Program-made: the position numbers and the translations under genes
From: JAPLDB01 sp038230515
GTDB taxonomy: Bacteria; Bacteroidota; Bacteroidia; AKYH767-A; 2013-40CM-41-45
Direction of reading: 5' to 3'
Length of the DNA: 64,000 nt
NCBI GenBank assembly: GCA_038230515.1
Contig: JBBRND010000020.1
Span: 24,705 to 88,704 of the forward strand
The notes under the pieces: model-generated
What the model was told of the DNA's origin: nothing
Database searches by the model: none
What the model saw: the letters and a program-made list of their open reading frames with translations, nothing else
In this document: positions 55,301 through 62,718 of the stretch, one piece after another
Numbering within the stretch: the stretch's first letter is position 1
Layout of the letters: each line of letters opens with the position of its first letter

Positions 55301-56545
55301 GCTTTTGCATATCCAACTAACACTCCAAATGTAAATTCGGTTTTCATACGTAATCACCTGAACTTGCTTGCCGGAGAACTTAATCTTGACAATGATCATG
55401 TAACTGCAAATGGAGGAAGAGCGATTATACTTGAAGATTCAACTACTGCAGCCATTTCACGAGCAGCAGGTTTTATCCGAAGTGAAACAGAAGACGGCAG
55501 CGGGCTTGTGAAATGGGTTATCAAACGTGGTACCGGAGCGCATACTATTCCGTTCGGTTATACAGTTGCTGCAGCTGATTTAATTCCGTTCATTTTTGAT
55601 TTGCCTTCCGGTAATGCAGATACTGTAATGGTTTCTACATACCATACTAACAATTTAAATTTGCCTTATCCTCCTACTGTTACGCATGTCCGTAACAATG
55701 CAGGTGTTGACAATAGTGCCAACACTGTAGATCGCTTCTGGTATCTGAAATCAACCGGAACTGCTCCCAACGCTAACCTTACGTTTGTTGCAATGTCTGC
55801 AGGTTCTTCTATAAACGAAATGTTGGGGATAACGGTTAACACGTTAAGGGCACAACGTTGGATACCTGCGGTAGTATCGTGGGAGTTTCCATACCAAGGT
55901 GCGCAAAGTAATCCTGTACAGGGAACTTTGGTTACCGGTGCAACAAGTTTTCCAAACTGGTGGACTCTTTCAGGAAACAACAGTCCGTTGCCTGTTCAAC
56001 TTTTGTCTTTCTCAGGAAACTGTAAGGGAAAGAATCTTTCTCTGAAATGGACTACTGCCTCAGAAATTAACAACGATCACTTCACAATTAACAGAAGTAA
56101 AGATGGCGTTAATTACGAACCGATTAGTACTGTATTAGGCCATGGTAACAGCACTGTAAATATCACTTATGAGTTTACTGATGAAAAGCCACTGTCACAA
56201 CTTGGCTATTACAAATTAATGCAAACTGATTATGACGGACACTACGAGGAATTTAATCCTATTATTGTGAGTAGCTGTAAAGAAGAAGGTAGGATTGATG
56301 TGGTGGTAGCGAATTCAGAGACAGGAAACACGAACCTTCTAGTTCAGTCATCTTACTCAGGAAACTTCCACCTAGACGTTTTGAATTCACAGGGACAAGT
56401 TATCATCAGCACCGAAACATTTATTAATGAGGGCTCCAACTTGCTTCCTTTAGCAACAGATAGATTAAGCACAGGCATTTATCACGTTCGCTTGCAAGGC
56501 GACACAGACATGATCAGTAAAAAAGTATTTATCAATAAAAACTGA
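52301..56545 (+). CDS. Very large T9SS-secreted beta-helix-like surface protein
   Basis: A 1,414-residue exported protein. I start at 52301 because the signal peptide (MKKYFYLSFSLLIFLLSTNVFA) begins there; the frame opens 40 codons earlier without one. The N-terminus KTFSGAGNWSSGAWIPAGAPATGDDVVIPGGTTCTVDI is G8-like. About 1,050 residues of short strand repeats follow, with the consensus NITGSVTVSAGxxxF / LTVTGDLVIAGGSVTMKG, as in right-handed beta-helices. At about 1240 comes PLPVQLLSFSGNCKGKNLSLKWTTASEINNDHFTINRSKDG, the linker module shared with the protein at 15697. The last 80 residues are a type A sorting domain. An adhesin or exopolymer-binding role is likely. A clear terminator follows. 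Confidence 0.85.
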   Translation: MKKYFYLSFSLLIFLLSTNVFAVTKTFSGAGNWSSGAWIPAGAPATGDDVVIPGGTTCTVDINTNIVNNVQVDGTLLFVSSNASDLKLANNLIINNTGVVNNTGSIEQTNTGLNKLFNINLAGTYIHNPFNNVLLDESIFYTTSETFSPTSNLIIMKWFDISIPLGDFSRVQTSNFGNVTLSVNTAGLRWNQKGNFGPNRIKGTFTITDGIILMDDGQGSSVSLTLQTVNISNTGSLIVRSGSAPSFNLITGTFTDNSTSLSPTVLADTTFCLYQWAASGNVTLGHLFYGMVGTGTETGGDLRITVATNLTINGTSSCQFVTQCDAPFRLTVTNTTTISGAPTKVRFLDGNTNVMIFTTNDFIISGGADNVLLGGGTIVPKATGIATVTINQDFLINGASSTYILNSDTNLQKLRVVVGRDFIMSNAAAQLVSANHLGAHTFKTTGLCTINGGSFTGELDTLNVSVDSVIVGSNYTFNCSTATNFFKANASSGTTVFQTAGNFTVTTSGTAVGQGVYGIYQGSGALTMTIGGFYTQAAGQCNAIFNNKQWVTNGSLIFTVTGMLDQNGGFLRGIYSTANSNPSIITFNVNSVDFDGGYFSAYHTANNNNGVATFNITNNCKVNFAATTDSFMFVGVPYVTPDFCYLTTNVTIGGSLIISGANGAFVSSYGKNGETFNITGSVTVSAGNNSFNPAPAVVSTTHNVTMNVGGSMTFTGGTTFLSALNDTLMLTVTGDLVIAGGSVTMKGKNGVATANVLGAFNMTGGSLFLHNNTVNSTSDAITLTINSDGNASGDFTHTGGTITFDNNASGNTAQPPTIIVKSPNYTIGGNGIMTNAIGAAGYTGSLRFQRNGTINFVRSSVTHNIQQVRQYIDNGTTVDVSSGNVQISSWNSGFVFDLFNIMNTGTLALRGNSIKSNVNLPYSGITVYGRLKTQHPNGFYNNTAAAALDATGQMTYWLQVGSTVEYYGSANQIISGFNIGLATIGVFHKYYNLDINMSGVAFAYPTNTPNVNSVFIRNHLNLLAGELNLDNDHVTANGGRAIILEDSTTAAISRAAGFIRSETEDGSGLVKWVIKRGTGAHTIPFGYTVAAADLIPFIFDLPSGNADTVMVSTYHTNNLNLPYPPTVTHVRNNAGVDNSANTVDRFWYLKSTGTAPNANLTFVAMSAGSSINEMLGITVNTLRAQRWIPAVVSWEFPYQGAQSNPVQGTLVTGATSFPNWWTLSGNNSPLPVQLLSFSGNCKGKNLSLKWTTASEINNDHFTINRSKDGVNYEPISTVLGHGNSTVNITYEFTDEKPLSQLGYYKLMQTDYDGHYEEFNPIIVSSCKEEGRIDVVVANSETGNTNLLVQSSYSGNFHLDVLNSQGQVIISTETFINEGSNLLPLATDRLSTGIYHVRLQGDTDMISKKVFINKN

Positions 56546-56577
56546 TAGCGGACTTTCAGTTTTATTCACAGACTTTT

Positions 56578-56611
56578 AATCCCGGCTGAAAACAGTCGGG
56601 ATTATTTTTTG
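56578..56611 (+). terminator. Intrinsic terminator after the large surface protein
   Basis: AATCCCG-g-CTG and CAG-t-CGGGATT form a stem with an AAAA loop, followed by ATTTTTTG. It lies 32 bp after the stop. Confidence 0.85.
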
Positions 56612-56622
56612 TTCTTTATAAC

Positions 56623-57771
56623 ATGAGTTTTTCGTCCGGTGGTTTTCAGCTAGAGGTTTTTAATTCGATTCGGGAAGTAGAGATGCGATGGGATCAATTT
56701 CATGCAACTCAAAAACATATCCATTCGACTTACCTCAGTGCCCTTGAACGATGCAATCCGCCTGATATGGAATTCAGATATGTGTTAGTTTCAAAAGATG
56801 AACAGGTAGTTGCCTGCGCTTATCTACAAATTGTGAATTATTCAGGAAGAAATTTTTCAGAAAACGGATCGGCATTTCTTCTTGCTTCGCTCAAACTGTT
56901 TTTCAAATTAAAGAAAGTTCGTCTTCTATTTTGTGGTAATCTTTTCAGAGTTGATTTTCCCTGTCTTCATTTTCTCGAAAATAAAATTTCACTTGAGCAA
57001 ATCGTTGATTTGGTTCAAGAAATAAGAGTTGCAGAGAAATGTCAGTTGCTGATGATAAAGGAAATGGATTGCACATCAGAAGAACTGGCAATGCTTGAGC
57101 AGCATGGATTCAGAAAATATGCCGAAGACATGACAATGTCTCTTGCTCTGAAATCAAAATGGAATTCATTTGAGGACTATTTTAATTCGATCACCAAGAA
57201 ATACAAGAAGCGTCTGAAACTTATACGGCAAGCAAAAGATAAATTCGAAGTGAGAAATCTTAGCACATCAGAAATTAAGAACTTTCTTCCACGCATTGCA
57301 GAGCTTTTTAATGCAATTATCAGCAAACAGTTTTTAAGAATGGGAATTGTTGACGAAAATTATTTCGTTGAAATGAGAAATACATTCGGAGAAAAATTTT
57401 TCATTAACGGATATTTTATCAATAACAAGATGGTTGCGTTTGCCTCCCACATCAACCATTCTGAAATGCTTGAAGTGCATTACATCGGAATTGACTACAC
57501 CTTCAATGAAGAATTTTTTCTCTACTTTAATATACTCTACGATGGAGTAGAGCAGGCAATTTTGATGAAGAAAAAATTTCTTGATCTCGGTCGTACTGCG
57601 AGAGAGGCAAAAGCATCGGTTGGTTGCAAACCAGTTCCCTCTAACGACTATCTTTTTGTGAAGAGTCGTTTTGTAAAATTCTTAATCAACGTTTTTGAAA
57701 AATTATTTTTGAATAAAATGGGCGATGAATGGCTAAGAAGAAACCCATTTAAGAAAGAGGGCATTGGTTAA
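56623..57771 (+). CDS. GNAT/FemAB-like acyltransferase
   Basis: A 382-residue cytoplasmic protein of the GNAT superfamily, closest to the BioF2/FemAB-like peptidogalycan group. MEFRYVLVSKDEQVVACAYLQIVNYSG is the first GNAT unit. SITKKYKKRLKLIRQAKDKFEVRNLS marks the FemAB-like middle. Residues 250-340 (FFINGYFINNKMVAFASHINHSEMLEVHYIGIDYTFNEEFFLYFNILYDGVEQAILMKKKFLDLGRTAREAKASVGC) form the second unit with the DxGRTAxExK motif of the group. The acyl donor and acceptor are unknown; cell-envelope or lipid modification is common for the group. It is followed by the cobalamin riboswitch. Confidence 0.78.
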   Translation: MSFSSGGFQLEVFNSIREVEMRWDQFHATQKHIHSTYLSALERCNPPDMEFRYVLVSKDEQVVACAYLQIVNYSGRNFSENGSAFLLASLKLFFKLKKVRLLFCGNLFRVDFPCLHFLENKISLEQIVDLVQEIRVAEKCQLLMIKEMDCTSEELAMLEQHGFRKYAEDMTMSLALKSKWNSFEDYFNSITKKYKKRLKLIRQAKDKFEVRNLSTSEIKNFLPRIAELFNAIISKQFLRMGIVDENYFVEMRNTFGEKFFINGYFINNKMVAFASHINHSEMLEVHYIGIDYTFNEEFFLYFNILYDGVEQAILMKKKFLDLGRTAREAKASVGCKPVPSNDYLFVKSRFVKFLINVFEKLFLNKMGDEWLRRNPFKKEGIG

Positions 57772-57832
57772 GAATCAATTATTTTTTTATTTCAGTTTAT
57801 ACTGTACTTTGGTCACCGCAAACGGTTCTCCG

Positions 57833-58018
57833 ATTTTGGTCGGAGATTAAAAGGGAAGCAGGTGTAAATCCTGTACAGTTCCCGCTGCTGTAAGCTCGTT
57901 CTAAGAAGTGCGTAATTGCTTCCAAGAGTTTCTACCGGAAATATAACCACTGATCCATTTTTATTTTGATCGGGAAGGTTTCGGAAGAAAGAGTAAGTCA
58001 GAAGACCTGCCTGTTGCA
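57833..58018 (+). promoter_or_regulatory. Cobalamin (B12) riboswitch
   Basis: The conserved core is intact: TTTTGGT, then AAAAGGGAAGCAGGTGTAAA with ATCCTGTACAGTTCCCGCTGCTGTAAGC, later CCACTGATCC ... GGGAAGG, and the B12 box AAGTCAGAAGACCTGCC at 57996-58011. The RNA binds adenosyl- or methylcobalamin. Downstream AGCAGG ... CCTGCT at 58048-58075 with a following pyrimidine-rich stretch could be the expression platform. It should repress the receptor gene at 58132 when B12 is plentiful. Confidence 0.93.
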
Positions 58019-58131
58019 TAAATCATTTCAATGGCTTTCGGGTAAAAAGCAGGAATGGCTGGGTTTTCCCCTGCTCCTTCCTTTTCTTTTTACTCCATTA
58101 CAATTGTTTAACACAATAAAAATTAATTCAA

Positions 58132-60318
58132 ATGGAGAAAAAAAAATCAGTTTCAATTGTTGCCTGCCTGTTCTCTCTGACTAACGTAATGGCGCAAAGC
58201 ACAGACAGCACACGTCAAATTAATCTCAACGAAGTGAACGTAGTTGCATCGAAGCTTGAAAAAAATAATTTTGAAACACCACGAAGTGTTTCGGTTATCA
58301 CTTCCGGGCAAATAAAACAGGCAGGTTACGCTTCAATAGCTGATGTTCTCAATGATGCAGCAGGTATTTACATTATTGGTGCGGGGCAAAATCCAGGAGC
58401 AAATGAAAGCATCTTCATGCGTGGGGCAAACAGCAATCAAACAGTTATTCTTGTTGATGGCGTGCGCATGAGTGATGCAAGCACTGTGAACAATACGATT
58501 GATCTTTCCGAACTTTCAATTGCTGAAGTTGACCGAATTGAAATCATTCGCGGCTCGCACAGTACGCTGTATGGTTCTGCTGCTGTTGGGGGCGTGATAA
58601 GCATTACAACCAATCATGGTACTCAAAAAGGATTTCATGGTAATGCTTCAGCAACGGTTGGAACTTTTGGCAAGAAAACTTTTGACAGAAGAGGGAATGG
58701 ATCTCTCGGTTACACTTTTGAAAATGGAATTTACGTTGACGCAGGTATTGAAAAAATTTTAGTGGATGGATTGGATGCAACAATGGACACGGTTACTGAT
58801 CCGAATGTTTTCAAACATCGCGACAATGATAACTGGGATCGCCTGATGTGGTTTGCTAATACGGGCTATCATCACAAAAAACTTAATTTGGATTTCAGTT
58901 ACAGCTCAACTGAAATGAAAACGGATCTTGATTATGCCGCATACAAGGATGACGATAATTATAAATTAAATTTCAGAAGACATTTGATTAATGGAAATCT
59001 CTCCTGGAAGTTCAATGATGTTTTTTCTACACACCTGAGCAGTGGATTTACGGATACTAAACGTTATGCTGTAAATGATTCAAGTGTTGTTGATGCTGCA
59101 GGAACTTTTGATCATTCATTTCTTGAAAGTACATACAGTGGAAGATACAAAACCACTGACTTGAATCTTAATGCACATTTTAAGCATGCCGATTTTCTCG
59201 CTGGCGCATCCGCCAACCAGGAAGATATGCAGCAGGAGGATTACGTTTTTGCAGGTGGGGCATACCCGTTTGAATCAAAAACGAATCTTGATACAATTAC
59301 TCCGGCAACCACTACTGCAGTTTATGCCCGTGCGGATTTGAATGGTGCATTGTTGCCTGAATCATTCAACAAACTAAATTTAACATTGGGAATACGTTAC
59401 AGCAATCATTCGGTTTGCGGAGGAGAATTTATTTATGATGAAACATTTAGCATTCTCACTGGAGAGAATTCTTTATTTTATGTTTCATTCTCTTCCGGAT
59501 TTAATAATCCTTCGCTCTACCAATTGTATGCTCCTGAAACTTACACGCCTTGGGATGGCGGCACTTCAGCCAATCTTACAAGAGGAAATAAAAATCTGAA
59601 AGCAGAAAAGTCATCATCGGGTGAAATTGGTTTCAAGCAAAAAGTAACTGATAAAATTCAATATACAATTTCGTTATTCCAATCTGAAACCCAAAACCTG
59701 ATTGAATATGTTTATCTCTGGAACAAAGAAATTGAAATTGATACATTAGGAAATGATTTCGGCCGCGATGACTACCGTGGCGACCGCTACCTCAACATCG
59801 GCAAACAAACTACTGCGGGTATTGAATTGAATATTCTCTCTTCGTTGAATGACAAACTGAAACTTGAAGCGAATGCGACCTTAGTTAGCGGAACTATCGA
59901 ATACAATCCTTCTTCTTCCATTGAACAGCAAAGCAATGGTGAGCATGTTCAACTTTACAGCACCGGGGCATTTCTTAATTCAGAAACAAAAACCAGCGGG
60001 CTTGTGAGAAGACCGAGCGAAGCAAACCTGAAGCTGGTTTTTTCTCCTAACAAAAAATTCACCTCTACCTTGTCTGTAAGATATGTGACTGCAAGAAATG
60101 ACATTTACTATAACGGCTCACTCGGTCCTTACGGTGCGTTAGCTGTTAATGTGGTTGATGCTTACACGCTCCTGGGTTTTGCGGTAAACTGGAATGTGCA
60201 GAAATATGTTTCACTCAATTTTCGGGGAGAAAATCTTACGAATCAAAAGTATGAAGAGATTCATGGTTTCACTACGCGCGGTAGAGCCGTGTATGCAATC
60301 GTGAACTTTAAATTTTAA
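58132..60318 (+). CDS. btuB: TonB-dependent vitamin B12 receptor (BtuB-like)
   Basis: A 728-residue outer-membrane receptor. The N-terminal signal is short (MEKKKSVSIVACLFSLTNVMAQ). A plug domain covers about 35-160 (ASKLEKNNFETPRSVSVITSGQIKQAGYASIADVLNDAAGIYIIGAGQNPGANESIFMRGANSNQTVILVDGVRM ... IEIIRGSHSTLYGSAAVGGVISITT). The barrel ends with NLTNQKYEEIHGFTTRGRAVYAIVNFKF, the usual C-terminal aromatic strand. There is no N-terminal carboxypeptidase-like domain, unlike the receptor at 45691. The riboswitch directly upstream makes cobalamin (or a corrinoid) the likely substrate. The next gene is a DUF6580 membrane protein. Confidence 0.9.
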   Translation: MEKKKSVSIVACLFSLTNVMAQSTDSTRQINLNEVNVVASKLEKNNFETPRSVSVITSGQIKQAGYASIADVLNDAAGIYIIGAGQNPGANESIFMRGANSNQTVILVDGVRMSDASTVNNTIDLSELSIAEVDRIEIIRGSHSTLYGSAAVGGVISITTNHGTQKGFHGNASATVGTFGKKTFDRRGNGSLGYTFENGIYVDAGIEKILVDGLDATMDTVTDPNVFKHRDNDNWDRLMWFANTGYHHKKLNLDFSYSSTEMKTDLDYAAYKDDDNYKLNFRRHLINGNLSWKFNDVFSTHLSSGFTDTKRYAVNDSSVVDAAGTFDHSFLESTYSGRYKTTDLNLNAHFKHADFLAGASANQEDMQQEDYVFAGGAYPFESKTNLDTITPATTTAVYARADLNGALLPESFNKLNLTLGIRYSNHSVCGGEFIYDETFSILTGENSLFYVSFSSGFNNPSLYQLYAPETYTPWDGGTSANLTRGNKNLKAEKSSSGEIGFKQKVTDKIQYTISLFQSETQNLIEYVYLWNKEIEIDTLGNDFGRDDYRGDRYLNIGKQTTAGIELNILSSLNDKLKLEANATLVSGTIEYNPSSSIEQQSNGEHVQLYSTGAFLNSETKTSGLVRRPSEANLKLVFSPNKKFTSTLSVRYVTARNDIYYNGSLGPYGALAVNVVDAYTLLGFAVNWNVQKYVSLNFRGENLTNQKYEEIHGFTTRGRAVYAIVNFKF

Positions 60319-60365
60319 GTGTTGAAACTTTCATTATCACTTGAATATATCTTAACTTTGATTTC

Positions 60366-60373
60366 TAAATTTG
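60366..60373 (+). promoter_or_regulatory. TAnnTTTG -7 box upstream of the DUF6580 gene
   Basis: TAAATTTG matches the -7 consensus 23 bp before the ATG at 60397. A second match TAACTTTG lies at 60353-60360. The DUF6580 gene may thus have its own promoter outside riboswitch control. Confidence 0.35.
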
Positions 60374-60396
60374 CCGTCCTTAAATAAATTACTCTT

Positions 60397-60915
60397 ATGA
60401 ATAACCAAAAGAAATATTTCATCATCACTCTTCTTATTCTCCTCGCTTGCATTACCCGATTGATGCCACATCCGTTTAATTTTACTGCCATTGGCGCGCT
60501 GGCTTTGTTTAGCGGTTCGGTTATCAGCAATAAAAAATTAGCTTTTCTTATTCCCACAATTGCAATGTTGATTACAGATGCCATCATCGGATTTCATACT
60601 TCCATGATTCCGGTTTATCTCTGTTTTGCAATTACTGTTGGGATCGGAATAAAAATGGTGAAGCAGATAAATGTGCTCTCCGTTCCTGCTGCATCCATCT
60701 CGGCTTCTATTTTATTTTTTCTTGTAACGAATCTTCCGTTCTGGTACGCTGACATCAGTTTATACCCGCTCACATGGCAAGGCACGGTGGAAAGCTACAC
60801 AGCAGCGATTCCTTTTTTCGGAAATCAGATTGCAGGAGATTTGTTTTACAGCGCATCACTCTTTGGAGTGTATGTGTTGCTGAAACAACGCTATCCTGCT
60901 GTAGTTAATTCATAA
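60397..60915 (+). CDS. DUF6580-family putative transport protein
   Basis: A 172-residue membrane protein with about five hydrophobic segments (IITLLILLACITRLMPHPFNFTAIGALALFSGSVI, LAFLIPTIAMLITDAIIGFH, IPVYLCFAITVGIGI, ASISASILFFLVTNLPFW). It resembles S-components of energy-coupling-factor vitamin transporters in size and layout. Position directly behind a riboswitch-controlled BtuB-like receptor suggests passage of cobalamin or a corrinoid precursor across the inner membrane. No BtuCD or EcfAT genes are in the window. Confidence 0.75.
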   Translation: MNNQKKYFIITLLILLACITRLMPHPFNFTAIGALALFSGSVISNKKLAFLIPTIAMLITDAIIGFHTSMIPVYLCFAITVGIGIKMVKQINVLSVPAASISASILFFLVTNLPFWYADISLYPLTWQGTVESYTAAIPFFGNQIAGDLFYSASLFGVYVLLKQRYPAVVNS

Positions 60916-60971
60916 GTTCTGTGTGGGGTGAGGCGCACAATCTTCAGCACCATTCGGTTCCAATTCAAAGG

Positions 60972-60999
60972 ATGCTGACATTCGTCAGCATGACAGCAT
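60972..60999 (+). terminator. Hairpin after the DUF6580 gene
   Basis: ATGCTGAC-ATTC-GTCAGCAT is a perfect 8-bp stem with a 4-base loop, 57 bp after the stop and followed by a CTCTTTTT run some 10 bp on. It may be a terminator or a dispersed palindrome. Confidence 0.5.
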
Positions 61000-61056
61000 A
61001 CTCTTTTTAGGTCGAAGAATTTTGTTTTATATACTTCGTTCCTTCAGGAGAAAAAA

Positions 61057-61317
61057 CTACTTCTGCGTTTTCACTTTGTAGTTCAGCGCATTCAGATCTT
61101 CGGCAAGGGAGCGCGTGTATTCATTGATGATGCTTCCGAATTTGCGGATGTCATCGGCATCCATGTCGTCAAGGTTTGAATAAAATTTAAGAGCTGCATC
61201 CGTCAAAAAATTTCCGGTATGCATAAGGAAATCTTTCGTGCGCTGCTGTGCATTTTCTGCCTGCTGCTTTAACTCCGCAAGGCGGTCAAATGCTTTATGT
61301 AAATCTTCATTCATCAT
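61057..61317 (-). CDS. Small helical hypothetical protein
   Basis: An 86-residue, highly helical protein (MNEDLHKAFDRLAELKQQAENAQQRTKDFLMHTGNFLTDAALKFYSNLDDMDADDIRKFGSIINEYTRSLAEDLNALNYKVKTQK) with heptad-like spacing at its N-terminus. No motif is recognised. A hairpin TAGCTATACGC ... GCGTAGCTA lies 8-33 bp before the start (61326-61350), in the likely promoter or leader. Confidence 0.6.
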   Translation of the reverse strand: MMNEDLHKAFDRLAELKQQAENAQQRTKDFLMHTGNFLTDAALKFYSNLDDMDADDIRKFGSIINEYTRSLAEDLNALNYKVKTQK

Positions 61318-61509
61318 TTTCAGGGTAGCTATACGCAGGGTGCGTAGCTATGTTGCAGATTAGAAATGTGCCCTGCTCTCCCCTCACCCCCAAAAATATT
61401 TATTAACAATACGATTGCATTTTAATTTTCTTTCCATATTCGCACTTCAACAGAGAAATTTTTCCACGATGACCATTCATTTATTTACTCACCTTAAATC
61501 CATTTACCA

Positions 61510-62001
61510 ATGGGAAACATTACTGAAAACCGGACGGATGCTTCGATAGCACCAGCCGATCAAACTCACATTGACAATGGCTTCACCGAGATTAACCTCG
61601 GGCTTGATGCCACTGCAAAATCACTAACTGAAGAAGAGCGAAGTTCTCTCTTCGGCATGGAACTGGAGAACGATTCATTTGCTGCCGATGCGCTTGAGCA
61701 AGGGTTGCTTCTGAATGCATCACTTGCTCCGGCAATTCAAACTGCAGTTGCTAACCTTGGCAAAGACACCACGCTTTGGCAACAGTTGGATAAAGTGGAA
61801 AAAATTCAACTGCTTCCGCTGGCGCAACGCGTGAAAGACACCAAGCGTCTGGCTGCACATGAGCGCTACGTGGGCGCACTTGCTATCTATAAATTTATAG
61901 AAGCGGGAGCAGCAGCGGGCTTGCCTGGTTTTCAGGCAGCGTTTGATGTGCTGAAGGTGCGCTTTGCTGCACAAGGTCGCCCGGCATCTCCGGCTGCTTA
62001 G
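61510..62001 (+). CDS. Hypothetical alanine-rich helical protein
   Basis: A 163-residue cytoplasmic protein. An acidic N-terminus (about 1-50) is followed by a helical body (ALEQGLLLNASLAPAIQTAVANLGKDTTLWQQLDKVEKIQLLPLAQRVKDTKRLAAHERYVGALAIYKFIEAGAAAGLPGFQAAFDVLKVRF) and a short Pro/Ala tail. I do not recognise the family. Composition resembles the other short proteins at 10048 and 37117. An intrinsic terminator follows 21 bp downstream. Confidence 0.6.
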   Translation: MGNITENRTDASIAPADQTHIDNGFTEINLGLDATAKSLTEEERSSLFGMELENDSFAADALEQGLLLNASLAPAIQTAVANLGKDTTLWQQLDKVEKIQLLPLAQRVKDTKRLAAHERYVGALAIYKFIEAGAAAGLPGFQAAFDVLKVRFAAQGRPASPAA

Positions 62002-62022
62002 TGCGAAACAGAATTTTAATAG

Positions 62023-62049
62023 TCCCGATGAAAATCGGGATTATTTTTT
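62023..62049 (+). terminator. Intrinsic terminator
   Basis: TCCCGAT-GAAA-ATCGGGA (7-bp stem, tetraloop) followed by TTATTTTTT, behind the gene at 61510-62001. Confidence 0.88.
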
Positions 62050-62072
62050 GCTCTTTCCATACTTAAAAATGA

Positions 62073-62260
62073 TCTTAAAATGATACATAATGATACTGCT
62101 TAGATAGCTTTAAGATACTTATTATATAGCATAATGATACTATTTAAATAGCTTTAAGATACTTTTTTATATCTTTATGCTACTATTTTGCTATCTTTAT
62201 GCTACTGTTTTTTTAGCATTATGCTACTAATAGACATACATTAAGCATCAAAAATGATAC
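62073..62260 (+). promoter_or_regulatory. Phased array of ATAC/CTAC boxes upstream of the HTH gene
   Basis: Nine boxes with the form (A/T)(A/T)G(A/C)TAC end at 62086, 62096, 62118, 62140, 62162, 62183, 62205, 62227 and 62260. Steps are 10, 22, 22, 22, 21, 22, 22 and 33 bp, that is 1, 2, 2, 2, 2, 2, 2 and 3 helical turns. The first group prefers TTTAAGATAC and AATGATAC, the later group TTTATGCTAC. The last box is 24 bp before the ATG of the HTH gene. This looks like a multi-site operator on one face of the DNA, most simply for the HTH protein itself. Confidence 0.7.
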
Positions 62261-62283
62261 ATTTTTTAAAAAAATAATTGAAA

Positions 62284-62625
62284 ATGGCAATAAAACTGAT
62301 AAGCGCGCCCAACATTGGGCAGCGGCTGAGAAAGCATGTAACCGACAAACGAATCTTTCAATCGGGCTGGGCGCGCGAACAAGGAATATCGCGGCTTGTA
62401 ATTGCCCGCTACCTGAAGCAACCCACCATTAAAATTGATACGCTCTTCACCATAAGCCAGGTGCTAAAGTATAATTTCATTCGCGAAATTGCCGACCAGC
62501 TTCCGGCAGAGTTGCCGCCTGTTGCCACCAATCCGTTGCAACAACGGGTGGATGAATTGGAGAAAGAAAATGAAAAGTTGCGCGATCAGGTTGCGCTGCT
62601 GAAAGAGGTGATGATGAAGGGTTGA
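62284..62625 (+). CDS. HTH protein with C-terminal coiled coil, probable regulator
   Basis: A 113-residue protein. I choose the ATG at 62284, two codons behind the first possible TTG start. Residues 10-70 (NIGQRLRKHVTDKRIFQSGWAREQGISRLVIARYLKQPTIKIDTLFTISQVLKYNFIREIADQL) look like an XRE/Cro-type helix-turn-helix, with AREQGISRLVIARYLKQ as the likely recognition segment. Residues 82-110 (TNPLQQRVDELEKENEKLRDQVALLKEVM) are a leucine-zipper-like coiled coil for dimerisation. The phased box array directly upstream suggests cooperative autoregulation. A PLD nuclease-like gene follows 93 bp downstream. Confidence 0.75.
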   Translation: MAIKLISAPNIGQRLRKHVTDKRIFQSGWAREQGISRLVIARYLKQPTIKIDTLFTISQVLKYNFIREIADQLPAELPPVATNPLQQRVDELEKENEKLRDQVALLKEVMMKG

Positions 62626-62718
62626 ATGTTGATGTAGTGAAAGGGGAATAAATGGATAGGTTTGTGGGGATTTAATTGTTAGCGGAAACCTGTGAGGACA
62701 GATTCAACTTCAAATTTT

